A stretch of DNA of 64,000 bases from Streptomyces graminofaciens (lineage in GTDB: Bacteria; Actinomycetota; Actinomycetes; Streptomycetales; Streptomycetaceae), in the NCBI RefSeq assembly GCF_030294945.1, contig NZ_AP018448.1, positions 7,346,001 through 7,410,000 on the forward strand, given 5' to 3'. The notes under the pieces were generated by a model. That model worked only from the letters and a program-made list of their open reading frames with translations, was not told the origin of the DNA and made no database searches. The position numbers and the translations under genes were made by a program. Numbering within the stretch: the stretch's first letter is position 1; each line of letters opens with the position of its first letter. Of the stretch, positions 48,018 through 56,346 are shown one piece after another.

Positions 48018-48812
48018 GTGACTAGCGAAGACATCACGTTGGCCGCGGGTGACGCGGAGGTCGTGCTGGCGCCGGGGAACGGCGGCAGAGTGGCGAGCCT
48101 GAGGGTCGGTGGGGTCGAGCTGCTGCGCCAGGGCGAGCGGTTCGGCTGCTTCCCGATGGTGCCGTGGTGCGGCCGGATCCGGGACGGGCGGTTCCGCAAC
48201 GGGGGCAGCCTTCAGCAGATGCCGCTCAACGCGCCGCCCAACGCCATCCACGGCACCGCGCGCGACGGGGCCTGGCGGGTGGCCCGCCGTACCGACGCCG
48301 AGGCCGTCCTCACGTACGACCTCGTCGAGCCCTGGCCGTATCCCGCCCGCGTCACCCAGGTCGTCGGCCTCACCCCCGACGCGCTCACGCTCACCATGTC
48401 CGTGGAGACGTACGATTCGTCGTTCCCGGCCCAGATCGGCTGGCACCCCTGGTTCAACCGGAACCTGGGAGGAGACGGCGAGGACGTGCGGATCGACTTC
48501 GCCCCCGCCTGGCAGGAGGAGCGCGGCGACGATCATCTCCCCACCGGCAAGCGCATCGAGCCGCTCCCCGGGCCGTGGGACGACTGCTTCGGGATGCCTG
48601 GGGGCGTCGACGTCACCCTCACCTGGCCGGGGCGGCTGGAGCTGAAGGTGGCCTCCCGCGAGGAGTGGGTCGTGGTCTACGACGAGCAGGCCGAGGCCGT
48701 GTGCGTGGAGCCGCAGACCGGGCCGCCCGACGGGCTCAACACCGCGCCGCGCCTCGTCACCCCCATCGAGCCCCTCGAAGCCACGACGACCTGGACCTGG
48801 CGGCACATCTAA
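48018..48812 (+). CDS. Aldose 1-epimerase family protein
   Basis: 264 residues from GTG 48018. Galactose-mutarotase fold: VVLAPGNGGRVASLRVGGVE at the start, PMVPWCGRIRDGRFR (the conserved N/C-R-I segment), NAIHGTARDGAW with His79 as substrate-binding base, SFPAQIGWHPWFN with the catalytic His, and AVCVEPQTGPPDGLNTAPR with the catalytic Glu. It would interconvert alpha and beta anomers of hexoses. Ten bases separate it from pyrE, so the two are probably cotranscribed. Confidence 0.9.
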   Translation: MTSEDITLAAGDAEVVLAPGNGGRVASLRVGGVELLRQGERFGCFPMVPWCGRIRDGRFRNGGSLQQMPLNAPPNAIHGTARDGAWRVARRTDAEAVLTYDLVEPWPYPARVTQVVGLTPDALTLTMSVETYDSSFPAQIGWHPWFNRNLGGDGEDVRIDFAPAWQEERGDDHLPTGKRIEPLPGPWDDCFGMPGGVDVTLTWPGRLELKVASREEWVVVYDEQAEAVCVEPQTGPPDGLNTAPRLVTPIEPLEATTTWTWRHI

Positions 48813-48822
48813 GCTGACAGGC

Positions 48823-49374
48823 ATGACGGACGACGTACGCGGCGAGCTGCTGCAGCAGATCAAGGACAAGGCCGTGGTCCACGGCAAGGTGACCCTCTCC
48901 TCCGGGCTGGAGGCCGACTACTACATCGACCTGCGGCGCGTCACCCTCGACGGGGAGGCCGCCCCGCTCGTCGGGCAGGTGCTGCTCGACCTCACCGACG
49001 CGCTGGAGTTCGACGCCGTGGGCGGGCTGACCATGGGCGCCGACCCCGTCGCCGCCTCCATGCTGCACGCCGCCGCCGCGCGCGGCCGGAGGCTGGACGC
49101 CTTCGTCGTACGCAAGGCCGCCAAGGCGCACGGGATGCAGCGGCGGGTCGAGGGGCCGGACATCGCGGGCCGGCGTGTCCTCGTCGTCGAGGACACCTCC
49201 ACGACCGGCGGTTCGCCGCTCGCCGCCGTCGAGGCCGTGCGCGAGGCCGGGGCCGAGGTCGTGGCCGTCGCCACCATCGTCGACCGGGCGACCGGCGCCG
49301 ACCAGAAGATCCGCGAGGGCGCGGGCGTGCCGTACCTGTTCGCCTTCTCGAAGGACGAACTGGGCCTGGACTGA
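48823..49374 (+). CDS. pyrE: Orotate phosphoribosyltransferase
   Basis: 183 residues. It converts orotate and PRPP to orotidine monophosphate in pyrimidine synthesis. Motifs: SSGLEADYYIDLRRVTLDG (substrate loop), AFVVRKAAKAHG (catalytic K..K loop), and RRVLVVEDTSTTGGSPLAAV, the PRPP-binding signature. Full length for the bacterial type. Separate from the main pyr operon, as in other Streptomyces, and coupled to the aldose epimerase gene by short spacing. Confidence 0.95.
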   Translation: MTDDVRGELLQQIKDKAVVHGKVTLSSGLEADYYIDLRRVTLDGEAAPLVGQVLLDLTDALEFDAVGGLTMGADPVAASMLHAAAARGRRLDAFVVRKAAKAHGMQRRVEGPDIAGRRVLVVEDTSTTGGSPLAAVEAVREAGAEVVAVATIVDRATGADQKIREGAGVPYLFAFSKDELGLD

Positions 49375-49501
49375 CCAGCACCTTTGAACACGGTTTGACC
49401 TGTTGGTGGGTCGACCGTGGACAGGGCGTGGACCATTCGCGCATGTCTGGAAAGATGGGGACGACGACGACGTCACACCCCAAGGTCTAGGTCAGGGCCG
49501 T

Positions 49502-49517
49502 AGTACGTAAGTACGTA
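49502..49517 (+). promoter_or_regulatory. Tandem AGTACGTA repeat in the fba upstream region
   Basis: AGTACGTA occurs twice head to tail (49502-49517), 36 bases before the fba start; it may lie in the leader or promoter. AAGGAGCGGACAG gives the ribosome binding site. An upstream TTGACC (49395-49400) is a possible -35. Confidence 0.4.
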
Positions 49518-49552
49518 GATCGCCAACCCGCACATATCCAAGGAGCGGACAG

Positions 49553-50584
49553 ATGCCCATCGCAACCCCCGAGGTCTACAACGAGATGCTCGACCGGGCG
49601 AAGGCAGGCAAGTTCGCCTACCCGGCCATCAACGTCACCTCGACCCAGACCCTGCACGCGGCGCTGCGGGGCTTCGCGGAGGCGGAGAGCGACGGCATCA
49701 TCCAGATCTCCACGGGTGGCGCCGAGTTCCTGGGCGGCCAGTACAGCAAGGACATGGTGACGGGCGCGGTCGCCCTCGCCGAGTTCGCGCACATCGTCGC
49801 CGAGAAGTACCCGGTCACTGTCGCCCTGCACACGGACCACTGCCCGAAGGACAAGCTCGACGGGTACGTACGGCCGCTGCTGGCCGTGTCGGAGGAGCGC
49901 GTCAAGGCCGGCCGCAACCCGCTGTTCCAGTCGCACATGTGGGACGGCTCCGCCGAGACCCTCGCCGACAACCTGGCGATCGGCCAGGAGCTGCTCGCCC
50001 GCGCCGTCGCCGCGAAGATCATCCTCGAGGTCGAGATCACCCCGACCGGTGGCGAGGAGGACGGCGTCTCGCACGAGATCAATGACTCGCTGTACACGAC
50101 GGTCGACGACGCGGTGCGTACGGTCGAGGCTCTCGGTCTCGGTGAGAAGGGGCGCTACCTGCTGGCGGCCTCCTTCGGCAACGTGCACGGCGTGTACAAG
50201 CCGGGCAACGTCGTCCTCCGCCCCGAGCTGCTCAAGGAGCTGAACGAGGGCGTCGCCGCCAAGTACGGCAAGCCGGCCGGCGCGCAGCCCTTCGACTTCG
50301 TCTTCCACGGCGGCTCCGGCTCCACGGAGGAGGAGATCCGCACCGCGCTGGAGAACGGCGTGGTCAAGATGAACATCGACACGGACACGCAGTACGCCTT
50401 CACGCGTCCCGTGGCCGCGCACATGTTCGCGAACTACGACGGCGTCCTGAAGGTCGACGGCGAGGTCGGCGACAAGAAGACCTACGACCCGCGTACGTGG
50501 GGCAAGCTGGCCGAGGCGAGCATGGCCGCGCGTGTCGTCGAGGCGACGCAGAACCTGCGCTCGGCGGGTCAGCGGATCAAGTAG
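49553..50584 (+). CDS. fba: Class II fructose-bisphosphate aldolase
   Basis: 343 residues from ATG 49553. It splits fructose 1,6-bisphosphate in glycolysis. Zinc ligands are visible in VALHTDHCPKDK (His), GNVHGVYKPGN (His) and FVFHGGSGS (His); the catalytic Asp is in the same HTDHC motif. EVEITPTGGEEDGVSHEIND contains the acidic loop and NIDTDTQYAFTRPV the phosphate-binding Asp. Complete length of the class II type. It is followed by two palindromes that end the transcription unit. Confidence 0.96.
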   Translation: MPIATPEVYNEMLDRAKAGKFAYPAINVTSTQTLHAALRGFAEAESDGIIQISTGGAEFLGGQYSKDMVTGAVALAEFAHIVAEKYPVTVALHTDHCPKDKLDGYVRPLLAVSEERVKAGRNPLFQSHMWDGSAETLADNLAIGQELLARAVAAKIILEVEITPTGGEEDGVSHEINDSLYTTVDDAVRTVEALGLGEKGRYLLAASFGNVHGVYKPGNVVLRPELLKELNEGVAAKYGKPAGAQPFDFVFHGGSGSTEEEIRTALENGVVKMNIDTDTQYAFTRPVAAHMFANYDGVLKVDGEVGDKKTYDPRTWGKLAEASMAARVVEATQNLRSAGQRIK

Positions 50585-50603
50585 CCCGTACGCGGGTTAC
50601 GGG

Positions 50604-50629
50604 TATACGGGTTACCGGTAACCCGTATA
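50604..50629 (+). repeat. 26-bp perfect palindrome after fba
   Basis: Arms TATACGGGTTACC (50604-50616) and its complement (50617-50629) without spacer, 20 bases after the fba stop. The nearby CGGGTTACGGGTATACGGGT adds partial direct repeats. It may be an mRNA 3' stabiliser or a protein site. Confidence 0.85.
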
Positions 50630-50652
50630 AGCGGTTACAGGCGTTTCTCGGT

Positions 50653-50678
50653 GAGCCCGGTGCTTCGGCACCGGGCTC
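50653..50678 (+). terminator. Terminator with TTCG tetraloop
   Basis: GAGCCCGGTGC (50653-50663), loop TTCG, complement 50668-50678: the classic stable UUCG hairpin, ending fba transcription ahead of the MFS gene. Confidence 0.9.
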
Positions 50679-50694
50679 GCTGTATACCTGAGAG

Positions 50695-52173
50695 ATGCCC
50701 GACGTCCGGCTGGCCTCGCCCCAAGGCAGATGGATCCTGCTCACCACGGTCCTCGGCTCCAGCATGGCCCTGCTGGACTCGACCGTCGTCAACGTCGCCC
50801 TGCCCCGGATGGGGCAGGACCTGGACGCCGATCTCGCGGCCCTCCAGTGGACCGTCAACGCGTACATGCTCACCCTGGCCGGGCTGATCCTGCTCGGCGG
50901 CGCCCTCGGCGACCGTTTCGGCCGGCGCAAGGTGTTCGTGATCGGCGTGGTGTGGTTCGCGGTGGCGTCCCTGCTGTGCGGCCTCGCGCCGAACGTGGGG
51001 ATCCTGATCGCGGCCCGTGCGCTGCAGGGCGTGGGCGGGGCGCTCCTCACCCCGGGCTCGCTCGCGCTCATCCAGGCCTCGTTCCACCCCGACGACCGGG
51101 CGCGGGCCGTCGGCCTGTGGTCCGGCTTCGGCGGTATCGGCGCGGCGGTCGGCCCGTTCGTGGGCGGCTATCTGGTGGACGGCCCCGGCTGGCGCTGGGT
51201 CTTCCTGCTGAACGTCCCCCTGGCGCTCCTCTGCGTCCCCGTGGCCACCCGCCACGTACCCGAGTCGGGCGACGGCCGGGCCCACCAGGGCCGCTTCGAC
51301 GTCCTCGGCGCGGCGCTGGGCGCGCTGTCCCTGGCGTTGGTGACGTACGCGCTGATCGAGGCGCGGGAGGGCTCGCTGCCGGTGATCGTGACGGCCGGGG
51401 CGGGGGTCGCGGCGGGCGTGGCCTTCGTCCACGTCGAACGGCGCCGCCCCGACCCGATGATGCCGCCGGAGATCTTCGCGTCCCGCCAGTTCACGGTGGT
51501 CAACCTGGTCACCCTGTGCGTGTACGCGGCCTTCGGCGGCTTCTTCTTCCTGATCGCACTCCAGCTCCAGGTGGTGTCGGGCTACTCGGCGCTGGCGGCG
51601 GGCACGGCGCTGCTCCCGATCACGGTCCTGATGCTGCTCCTCTCGTCCAGGGCGGGCGCGCTGGGCGAACGGATCGGCCCGCGCATCCCGCTCACCGTCG
51701 GCCCGCTGCTGTGCGCGGCGGGCATGCTGCTGGCGCTGCGGGTCGGCCCGGACGCGTCGTACGTCTTCGACGTGCTGCCCGCGCTGCTGGTCCTGGGCCT
51801 GGGCATGGTCACCCTGGTCGCGCCCCTGACGGCCACGGTCCTCGCCTCGGTGGCCACCGAGCACGCGGGGCTGGCGAGCGGCATCAACAACGCGGCGGCC
51901 CGCGCGGCCGGTCTCATCGCCGTGGCCGCGTTGCCGCTGATCGCGGGGATGGGGCCGGAGGCGTACCGCTCCGCGGCCCAGTTCGACGACGCGTTCGGCA
52001 CGGCGATGGTCGTGTGCGCGGCGACGCTGGTCGCGGGCGCGGCCCTGGCCCACACGACGATCCGCCGCCCGGCACCGGACTGCAACCACCCCGAATGCCG
52101 TACCCACGGGTGCGTGACGGCTCCGCCGTTGGAGGGGGAGCGGGAGGGGGAGGGGTCCGGGGCCGGGTCGTGA
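50695..52173 (+). CDS. MFS drug transporter, DHA2 (EmrB/QacA) type
   Basis: 492 residues with 14 hydrophobic helices. Helix 1 is LTTVLGSSMALLDSTVVNVA with the DHA2 D residue, motif A is GGALGDRFGRRKVFVIGV, ARALQGVGGALLTPGSLAL covers motif B, and FGGIGAAVGPFVGGYLVDGP motif C of drug:H+ antiporters. An extracytoplasmic/hydrophilic C-terminal tail is present (CNHPECRTHGC). It exports hydrophobic compounds by proton antiport; substrate unknown. No adjacent TetR gene is seen. Confidence 0.92.
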   Translation: MPDVRLASPQGRWILLTTVLGSSMALLDSTVVNVALPRMGQDLDADLAALQWTVNAYMLTLAGLILLGGALGDRFGRRKVFVIGVVWFAVASLLCGLAPNVGILIAARALQGVGGALLTPGSLALIQASFHPDDRARAVGLWSGFGGIGAAVGPFVGGYLVDGPGWRWVFLLNVPLALLCVPVATRHVPESGDGRAHQGRFDVLGAALGALSLALVTYALIEAREGSLPVIVTAGAGVAAGVAFVHVERRRPDPMMPPEIFASRQFTVVNLVTLCVYAAFGGFFFLIALQLQVVSGYSALAAGTALLPITVLMLLLSSRAGALGERIGPRIPLTVGPLLCAAGMLLALRVGPDASYVFDVLPALLVLGLGMVTLVAPLTATVLASVATEHAGLASGINNAAARAAGLIAVAALPLIAGMGPEAYRSAAQFDDAFGTAMVVCAATLVAGAALAHTTIRRPAPDCNHPECRTHGCVTAPPLEGEREGEGSGAGS

Positions 52174-52242
52174 GTGCGCGACAAGCCCCACGGGGCCGCG
52201 GCCGACACACATGCCCCTCCCGCATGGGCCAGACTGGAACCC

Positions 52243-52656
52243 ATGACGATTCACGAGAACCTCCTCGGGGGCCCGCCCCCGACGCACCTCCCCGACGACC
52301 CGGAGCCCCGCGAGCTCCTCGCGAACGGCACGCCCCCCGCCGACGTAGCCGCCAAGTACCCCACCTCCTCCCTCGCCTGGGCCCAGCTCGCCGACGACGC
52401 CTTCGAGCGCGGCTCGGTCGTGGAGTCGTACGCCTACGCCCGTACGGGCTACCACCGCGGCCTCGACGCCCTGCGCCGCAGCGGCTGGAAGGGCCACGGC
52501 CCGGTCCCCTGGGAGCACGAGCCGAACCGCGGCTTCCTGCGCTCCCTGCACGCCCTCGCCCGCGCCGCCGGCTCGATCGGCGAGCAGGAGGAGTACGAGC
52601 GCTGCACCCAGTTCCTGAAGGACTCCTCGCCGACGGCGGCGCAGACCCTCAGCTGA
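52243..52656 (+). CDS. DUF3151 family protein
   Basis: 137 residues from ATG 52243; an upstream in-frame GTG at 52174 is less likely because it has no ribosome binding site. The sequence MTIHENLLGGPPPTHLPDDP, VAAKYPTSSLAWAQLADDAF, YAYARTGYHRGLDALRRSGW, KGHGPVPWEHEPNRGFLRSL, HALARAAGSIGEQEEYERC is the full DUF3151 pattern, an actinobacterial helical single-domain protein of unknown function often near fba (as here). Confidence 0.87.
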   Translation: MTIHENLLGGPPPTHLPDDPEPRELLANGTPPADVAAKYPTSSLAWAQLADDAFERGSVVESYAYARTGYHRGLDALRRSGWKGHGPVPWEHEPNRGFLRSLHALARAAGSIGEQEEYERCTQFLKDSSPTAAQTLS

Positions 52657-52674
52657 TCCCCGGCACGTTCACGC

Positions 52675-52704
52675 AGGTCCGCCCGGTGTGACGCGGGCGG
52701 ACCT
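52675..52704 (+). terminator. 11-bp hairpin terminator after DUF3151 gene
   Basis: AGGTCCGCCCG (52675-52685), 8-base loop, CGGGCGGACCT (52694-52704), then TTGCGCTTTC. Confidence 0.75.
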
Positions 52705-52811
52705 TGCGCTTTCGGGGGGCGAGACCGCAGGATGCGGGTAGGGGACCGGGGCCCCCGTGTCGGTAACGGCAGGGGCGGACCGCTACCCGGAGCACACAAC
52801 AGGAGACAGCG

Positions 52812-53657
52812 ATGTCCCAGTCGGCTCAGCCCATCGAGGCTTCGGAGCCCGAGACCCCGCATCTCGACTTCAACGGCACCACTCCCTACGAGGACTACGT
52901 CCAGGCGGACGTCCTCACCCACCTCCAGCACCCCCTCTCCGACGACCCCGGAGAGATGGTGTTCCTGGTGACCACGCAGGTCATGGAGCTGTGGTTCACC
53001 GTCATCGTCCACGAGTGGGAGACCGCGACCGCCGCGATCCGCAAGCAGGACGTACCGACGGCGATCGCCGCGCTGAAGCGTTCCGTACGCGAGCTGGAGG
53101 CCCTGAACGCCTCCTGGAAGCCGCTCGGCCAGCTCACCCCGGCCCAGTTCAACTCCTACCGGGGAGCCCTCGGCGAGGGCTCCGGCTTCCAGTCGGCGAT
53201 GTACCGCCGCATGGAGTTCCTGCTCGGCGAGAAGTCCGCGTCCATGCTCGTACCGCACCGGGGCGCGCCCCGCGTCCACGCCGAGCTGGAGAAGGCGCTG
53301 CACGAGCCGAGCCTCTACGACGAGGTCCTGCGGCTGCTGGCCCGCCGGGGCCACGCCATCCCCGAGTCCGTGCTCAACCGTGACGTCTCGCAGCGCTACG
53401 AGCCCTCGCCCGAGGTCGAGGAGGCGTGGACGGCCCTGTACTCCGGTGACGAGACCGCCGAACTCGCCCGCCTCGGCGAGGCGTTGACGGACGTCGCCGA
53501 GCTGGTGTGGCGCTGGCGCAACGACCACCTCGTCGCCACCCGCCGCTCGATGGGCGCCAAGGCCGGCACGGGCGGCTCCGCCGGTGTGGCCTGGCTGGAG
53601 AAGCGGGCCCGGAAGAACGTCTTCCCCGAGCTGTGGACGGCGCGGTCACATGTCTGA
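52812..53657 (+). CDS. kynA: Tryptophan 2,3-dioxygenase
   Basis: 281 residues. The heme enzyme that opens the indole ring of tryptophan to N-formylkynurenine, the first step of the kynurenine pathway. Visible are PHLDFNGTTPYEDYVQADVL, VFLVTTQVMELWFTVIVHEW (distal region), TPAQFNSYRGALGEGSGFQS (substrate-binding R...GSGFQS) and WRNDHLVATRRSMGAKAGTG with the proximal His and TGGSAGVAWL. Full length. It overlaps kynureninase by eight bases, so the two form an operon. Confidence 0.95.
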   Translation: MSQSAQPIEASEPETPHLDFNGTTPYEDYVQADVLTHLQHPLSDDPGEMVFLVTTQVMELWFTVIVHEWETATAAIRKQDVPTAIAALKRSVRELEALNASWKPLGQLTPAQFNSYRGALGEGSGFQSAMYRRMEFLLGEKSASMLVPHRGAPRVHAELEKALHEPSLYDEVLRLLARRGHAIPESVLNRDVSQRYEPSPEVEEAWTALYSGDETAELARLGEALTDVAELVWRWRNDHLVATRRSMGAKAGTGGSAGVAWLEKRARKNVFPELWTARSHV

Positions 53658-54873
53658 ACTCCGTATGTCCGAGCTCGTGACCGAACTGACGGCGCAGGCC
53701 GAGAAGCTGGACGCGGCCGACGAACTGGCCGCCAAGCGCGCGGAGTTCGCCCTCGACGACGCGGTGTACCTCGATGGCAACTCCCTCGGCGCGCTCCCCG
53801 CGAACGTCCCCGCCCGCGTCGAGGACGTCGTACGCCGCCAGTGGGGCTCCCTCCGCATCCGTTCCTGGGACGAGAGCGGCTGGTGGACCGCGCCCGAGCG
53901 GATCGGCGACCGTATCGCCCCGCTGGTCGGCGCGGCCCCCGGCCAGATCGTGGTGGGCGACTCCACGAGCGTCAACGTCTTCAAGGCGGTCGTGGCGGCC
54001 GTACGCCTGGCGGAGTCCGCCGGTGACGGCGCCCGGGACGAGATCCTGGTCGACGCGACGACGTTCCCGACCGACGGCTACATCGCCGAGTCGGCCGCCC
54101 GGCTGACGGGCCGTACGCTGCGCCCGGTGACCCCGTCGGAGGTACGGGACGCGCTGAGCGGCCGTACGGCGGCCGTCCTGCTGAACCACGTCGACTACCG
54201 CACGGGCCGCCTGCACGACCTGCCCGGCCTGACGGCGGCCATCCACGAGGCGGGCGCGTACGCCGTCTGGGACCTGTGCCACAGCGCGGGCGCCCTGCCG
54301 GTGGGGCTCGACGAGCACGGCGTGGACCTGGCGGTCGGCTGCACGTACAAGTACCTGAACGGCGGCCCGGGTTCACCCGCGTACCTCTACGTACGGCGCG
54401 ACCTCCAGCCGCGCTTCGACTCCCCGTTGCCGGGCTGGAACTCCCACGCGGAGCCGTTCGGCATGAACCCGTCGTACGAACCGGCGACGGGCGCGCCGCG
54501 GGGTCGCGTGGGCACGCCGGACATCCTGTCGATGCTGGCCCTGGAGGCGGCCCTGGACGTCTGGGAGGGAGTCTCGATCGACCAGATCAGAGCCAAGTCC
54601 CTGGCCTTGACGGACTTCTTCCTCCACTGCGTGGCGGCGTACGTCCCCGAGGGCCGCGTCGAGTCCCTCACCCCGACGGCACACCGGGAACGCGGTAGCC
54701 AGATAGCGCTCCGCTGCTCCGACGCGGGCGAGGTCATGAAGCGCCTCATCGCCCAGGGAGTCATAGGCGACTTCCGCCACCCCGACGTCCTCCGCTTCGG
54801 CTTCACGCCGTTGTACGTGGGATACGGGGATGTGGAGCGGGCGGCGCGCGTGCTGGGGGAGATGCTCGTGTAG
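53650..54873 (+). CDS. kynU: Kynureninase
   Basis: 407 residues from ATG 53650. A PLP-dependent hydrolase that turns L-kynurenine into anthranilate and alanine. Features: FALDDAVYLDGNSLGALPAN, GAAPGQIVVGDSTSVNVFKA, AAVLLNHVDYRTGRLHDLPG, AYAVWDLCHSAGALPVGLDE (PLP Asp), and VGCTYKYLNGGPGSPAYLYV with the PLP lysine. The C-terminus contains VLRFGFTPLYVGYGDVERAA. Co-translated with the dioxygenase; anthranilate can feed tryptophan or secondary metabolism. Confidence 0.94.
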   Translation: MSELRMSELVTELTAQAEKLDAADELAAKRAEFALDDAVYLDGNSLGALPANVPARVEDVVRRQWGSLRIRSWDESGWWTAPERIGDRIAPLVGAAPGQIVVGDSTSVNVFKAVVAAVRLAESAGDGARDEILVDATTFPTDGYIAESAARLTGRTLRPVTPSEVRDALSGRTAAVLLNHVDYRTGRLHDLPGLTAAIHEAGAYAVWDLCHSAGALPVGLDEHGVDLAVGCTYKYLNGGPGSPAYLYVRRDLQPRFDSPLPGWNSHAEPFGMNPSYEPATGAPRGRVGTPDILSMLALEAALDVWEGVSIDQIRAKSLALTDFFLHCVAAYVPEGRVESLTPTAHRERGSQIALRCSDAGEVMKRLIAQGVIGDFRHPDVLRFGFTPLYVGYGDVERAARVLGEMLV

Positions 54874-55238
54874 CCGGGGTGGGCCGGGGTGCTGCCCTCA
54901 CTCCGTCGTAGCCGCGGTAGTCGTGCCGACCCCGGCCCACAGGGCAGCTCCCGCCCGGCCTCACCCCGGGCCGACCACCCCCCGTCCCCACCCCGAATCA
55001 GACAGAACCGGTAATCCCTCACCCTGCGTCACATCCGCGTGTCGACGCACGTCACCGGCCTGATACCGTCCCCGCCAACGGCCCATCCCCATTCCCGGCC
55101 CACCCACAAGCTCAACCCTTGCTCGATCCTGCCCAAAAGCGTGCCCAAAAGCGTGTCAAAACCCTTCTGAACCTTTCTGAACTCTTCTCAACCCTTCCCA
55201 TTACTTTCAACTCCGTTTCACCCCTGAGAGGTTGGAGC
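54874..55238. other. 365-base gap between kynureninase and hydrolase genes, with crossed inverted repeats and tandem repeat
   Basis: Contains GTGGGCCGGGGT (54879-54890) with its complement at 54929-54940, and GCTGCCCT (54891-54898) with its complement at 54941-54948; the two pairings cross. Further right GCCCAAAAGCGT is repeated twice in tandem (55131-55154), followed by AT-richer sequence (CTTCTGAACCTTTCTGAACT) leading to the hydrolase start. No gene. Confidence 0.6.
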
Positions 55239-56183
55239 ATGCCGGACGACGACGCCGCAGCCCGCGATGCCGCCGAAGAGGCGTCCGCCTTCTCGCACCC
55301 ACCGGTCGCCCCCGACACCACCGCCCCCTACGGCGACCACCCCGACCAGGTGATCGACTTCTACGCCCCACGAGGCGCCGCGGGCAACACCGGCACCGGC
55401 GCGGACGACGGCGGCACCACGGAGAAGGCCAGCGCCCCCCTCGTCGTCGTCCTGCACGGCGGAGCCTGGCGCGCACCGTACGACCGCCACCACATCACCC
55501 CGTTCGCCGACTACCTGGCCCGCCGAGGCTTCGCCGTGGCCAACGTCGAGTACCGAAGGGGCAGTTCACTCCCGGGTCAGAACGGCGGCCCGGACACCCC
55601 GGGTGCTCCCACGGGCCCGTCGGCGGGCCGCTGGCCGGAGACCTTCGACGACATCGCCGCCGCCGTCGACGCGCTCCCCGACCTCGTACGTCGGCACCTG
55701 CCCCAGGCCGACCCCCGCCGCACGGTCCTCACCGGCCACTCCGCCGGTGGCCACCTCGCGCTGTGGGCCGCCGCCCGCCACGTACTCCCGCCCGACGCCC
55801 CGTGGCGCATCGCCCGCCCGGCCCCGCTGCGCGGCGTCGTCGCCCTCGCCCCGATCGCCGACTTCGCCGTGGCGGAGAAGCTGGACGTCTGCGGCGGCGC
55901 GAGCACCCAACTCCTCGGCGGAGCAGACAAGTTCACCGAGCGGCGCCCGTACGCGGACCCGGCACTCCTCCTGCCCACCGGCATCGCCACGACCCTGGTC
56001 CAGGGCCGCTCCGACATCGTCGTCCCGCAGGCCGTGGCCGACGCGTACGCGGACGCGGCGGCCAAGGCGGGCGAGGTGGTGGGCGTGACGCTGCTGGAGG
56101 ACGTCGGCCACTTCCCCCTGATCGACCCGGCGGCGGACGCGTGCGCGGTGGTGGCGGAGGAGATCGCCCAACTGGCCTGGTGA
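55239..56183 (+). CDS. Alpha/beta hydrolase, probable N-formylkynurenine formamidase
   Basis: 314 residues from ATG 55239 with GAGAGGTTGGAGC upstream; a start at 55119 is in frame but has no ribosome binding site. The HSL/esterase-like pattern VVVLHGGAWRAPYDRHHITP (oxyanion HGG), TGHSAGGHLALWAA (nucleophile Ser), VQGRSDIVVPQAVADAYADA (Asp) and DVGHFPLIDP (His) is complete. Position behind tryptophan dioxygenase and kynureninase fits the missing second step, hydrolysis of N-formylkynurenine; a similar gene is in this place in S. coelicolor (recalled). Substrate not proven by sequence. Confidence 0.78.
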   Translation: MPDDDAAARDAAEEASAFSHPPVAPDTTAPYGDHPDQVIDFYAPRGAAGNTGTGADDGGTTEKASAPLVVVLHGGAWRAPYDRHHITPFADYLARRGFAVANVEYRRGSSLPGQNGGPDTPGAPTGPSAGRWPETFDDIAAAVDALPDLVRRHLPQADPRRTVLTGHSAGGHLALWAAARHVLPPDAPWRIARPAPLRGVVALAPIADFAVAEKLDVCGGASTQLLGGADKFTERRPYADPALLLPTGIATTLVQGRSDIVVPQAVADAYADAAAKAGEVVGVTLLEDVGHFPLIDPAADACAVVAEEIAQLAW

Positions 56184-56216
56184 GCCGGTTGGTCCCCTCG
56201 CTCCACCCCGGCTGAT

Positions 56217-56234
56217 ACCCGTAGTACCTGAGAG
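56217..56234 (+). promoter_or_regulatory. 18-bp element shared by both two-component transcription units (copy 1)
   Basis: ACCCGTAGTACCTGAGAG occurs here and identically at 60977-60994. This copy lies 113 bases before the DUF1023 gene that begins the first two-component operon; it may hold a promoter or response-regulator binding site. Confidence 0.6.
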
Positions 56235-56346
56235 CTACGACCCAAGTGAGCTCCCTGGCGTGACGCCGACGACAGACCGGTGTTCGTAATTTCCTTCCCA
56301 GAGCGGCCCGATGAGCGGGCGGGCTGAAGGGGAGGGGGCGGACGCC

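Noticed and set aside
50635..52551. 638-codon open frame antisense to the MFS gene
   Set aside because: Same reason; the plus-strand transporter has full family motifs.
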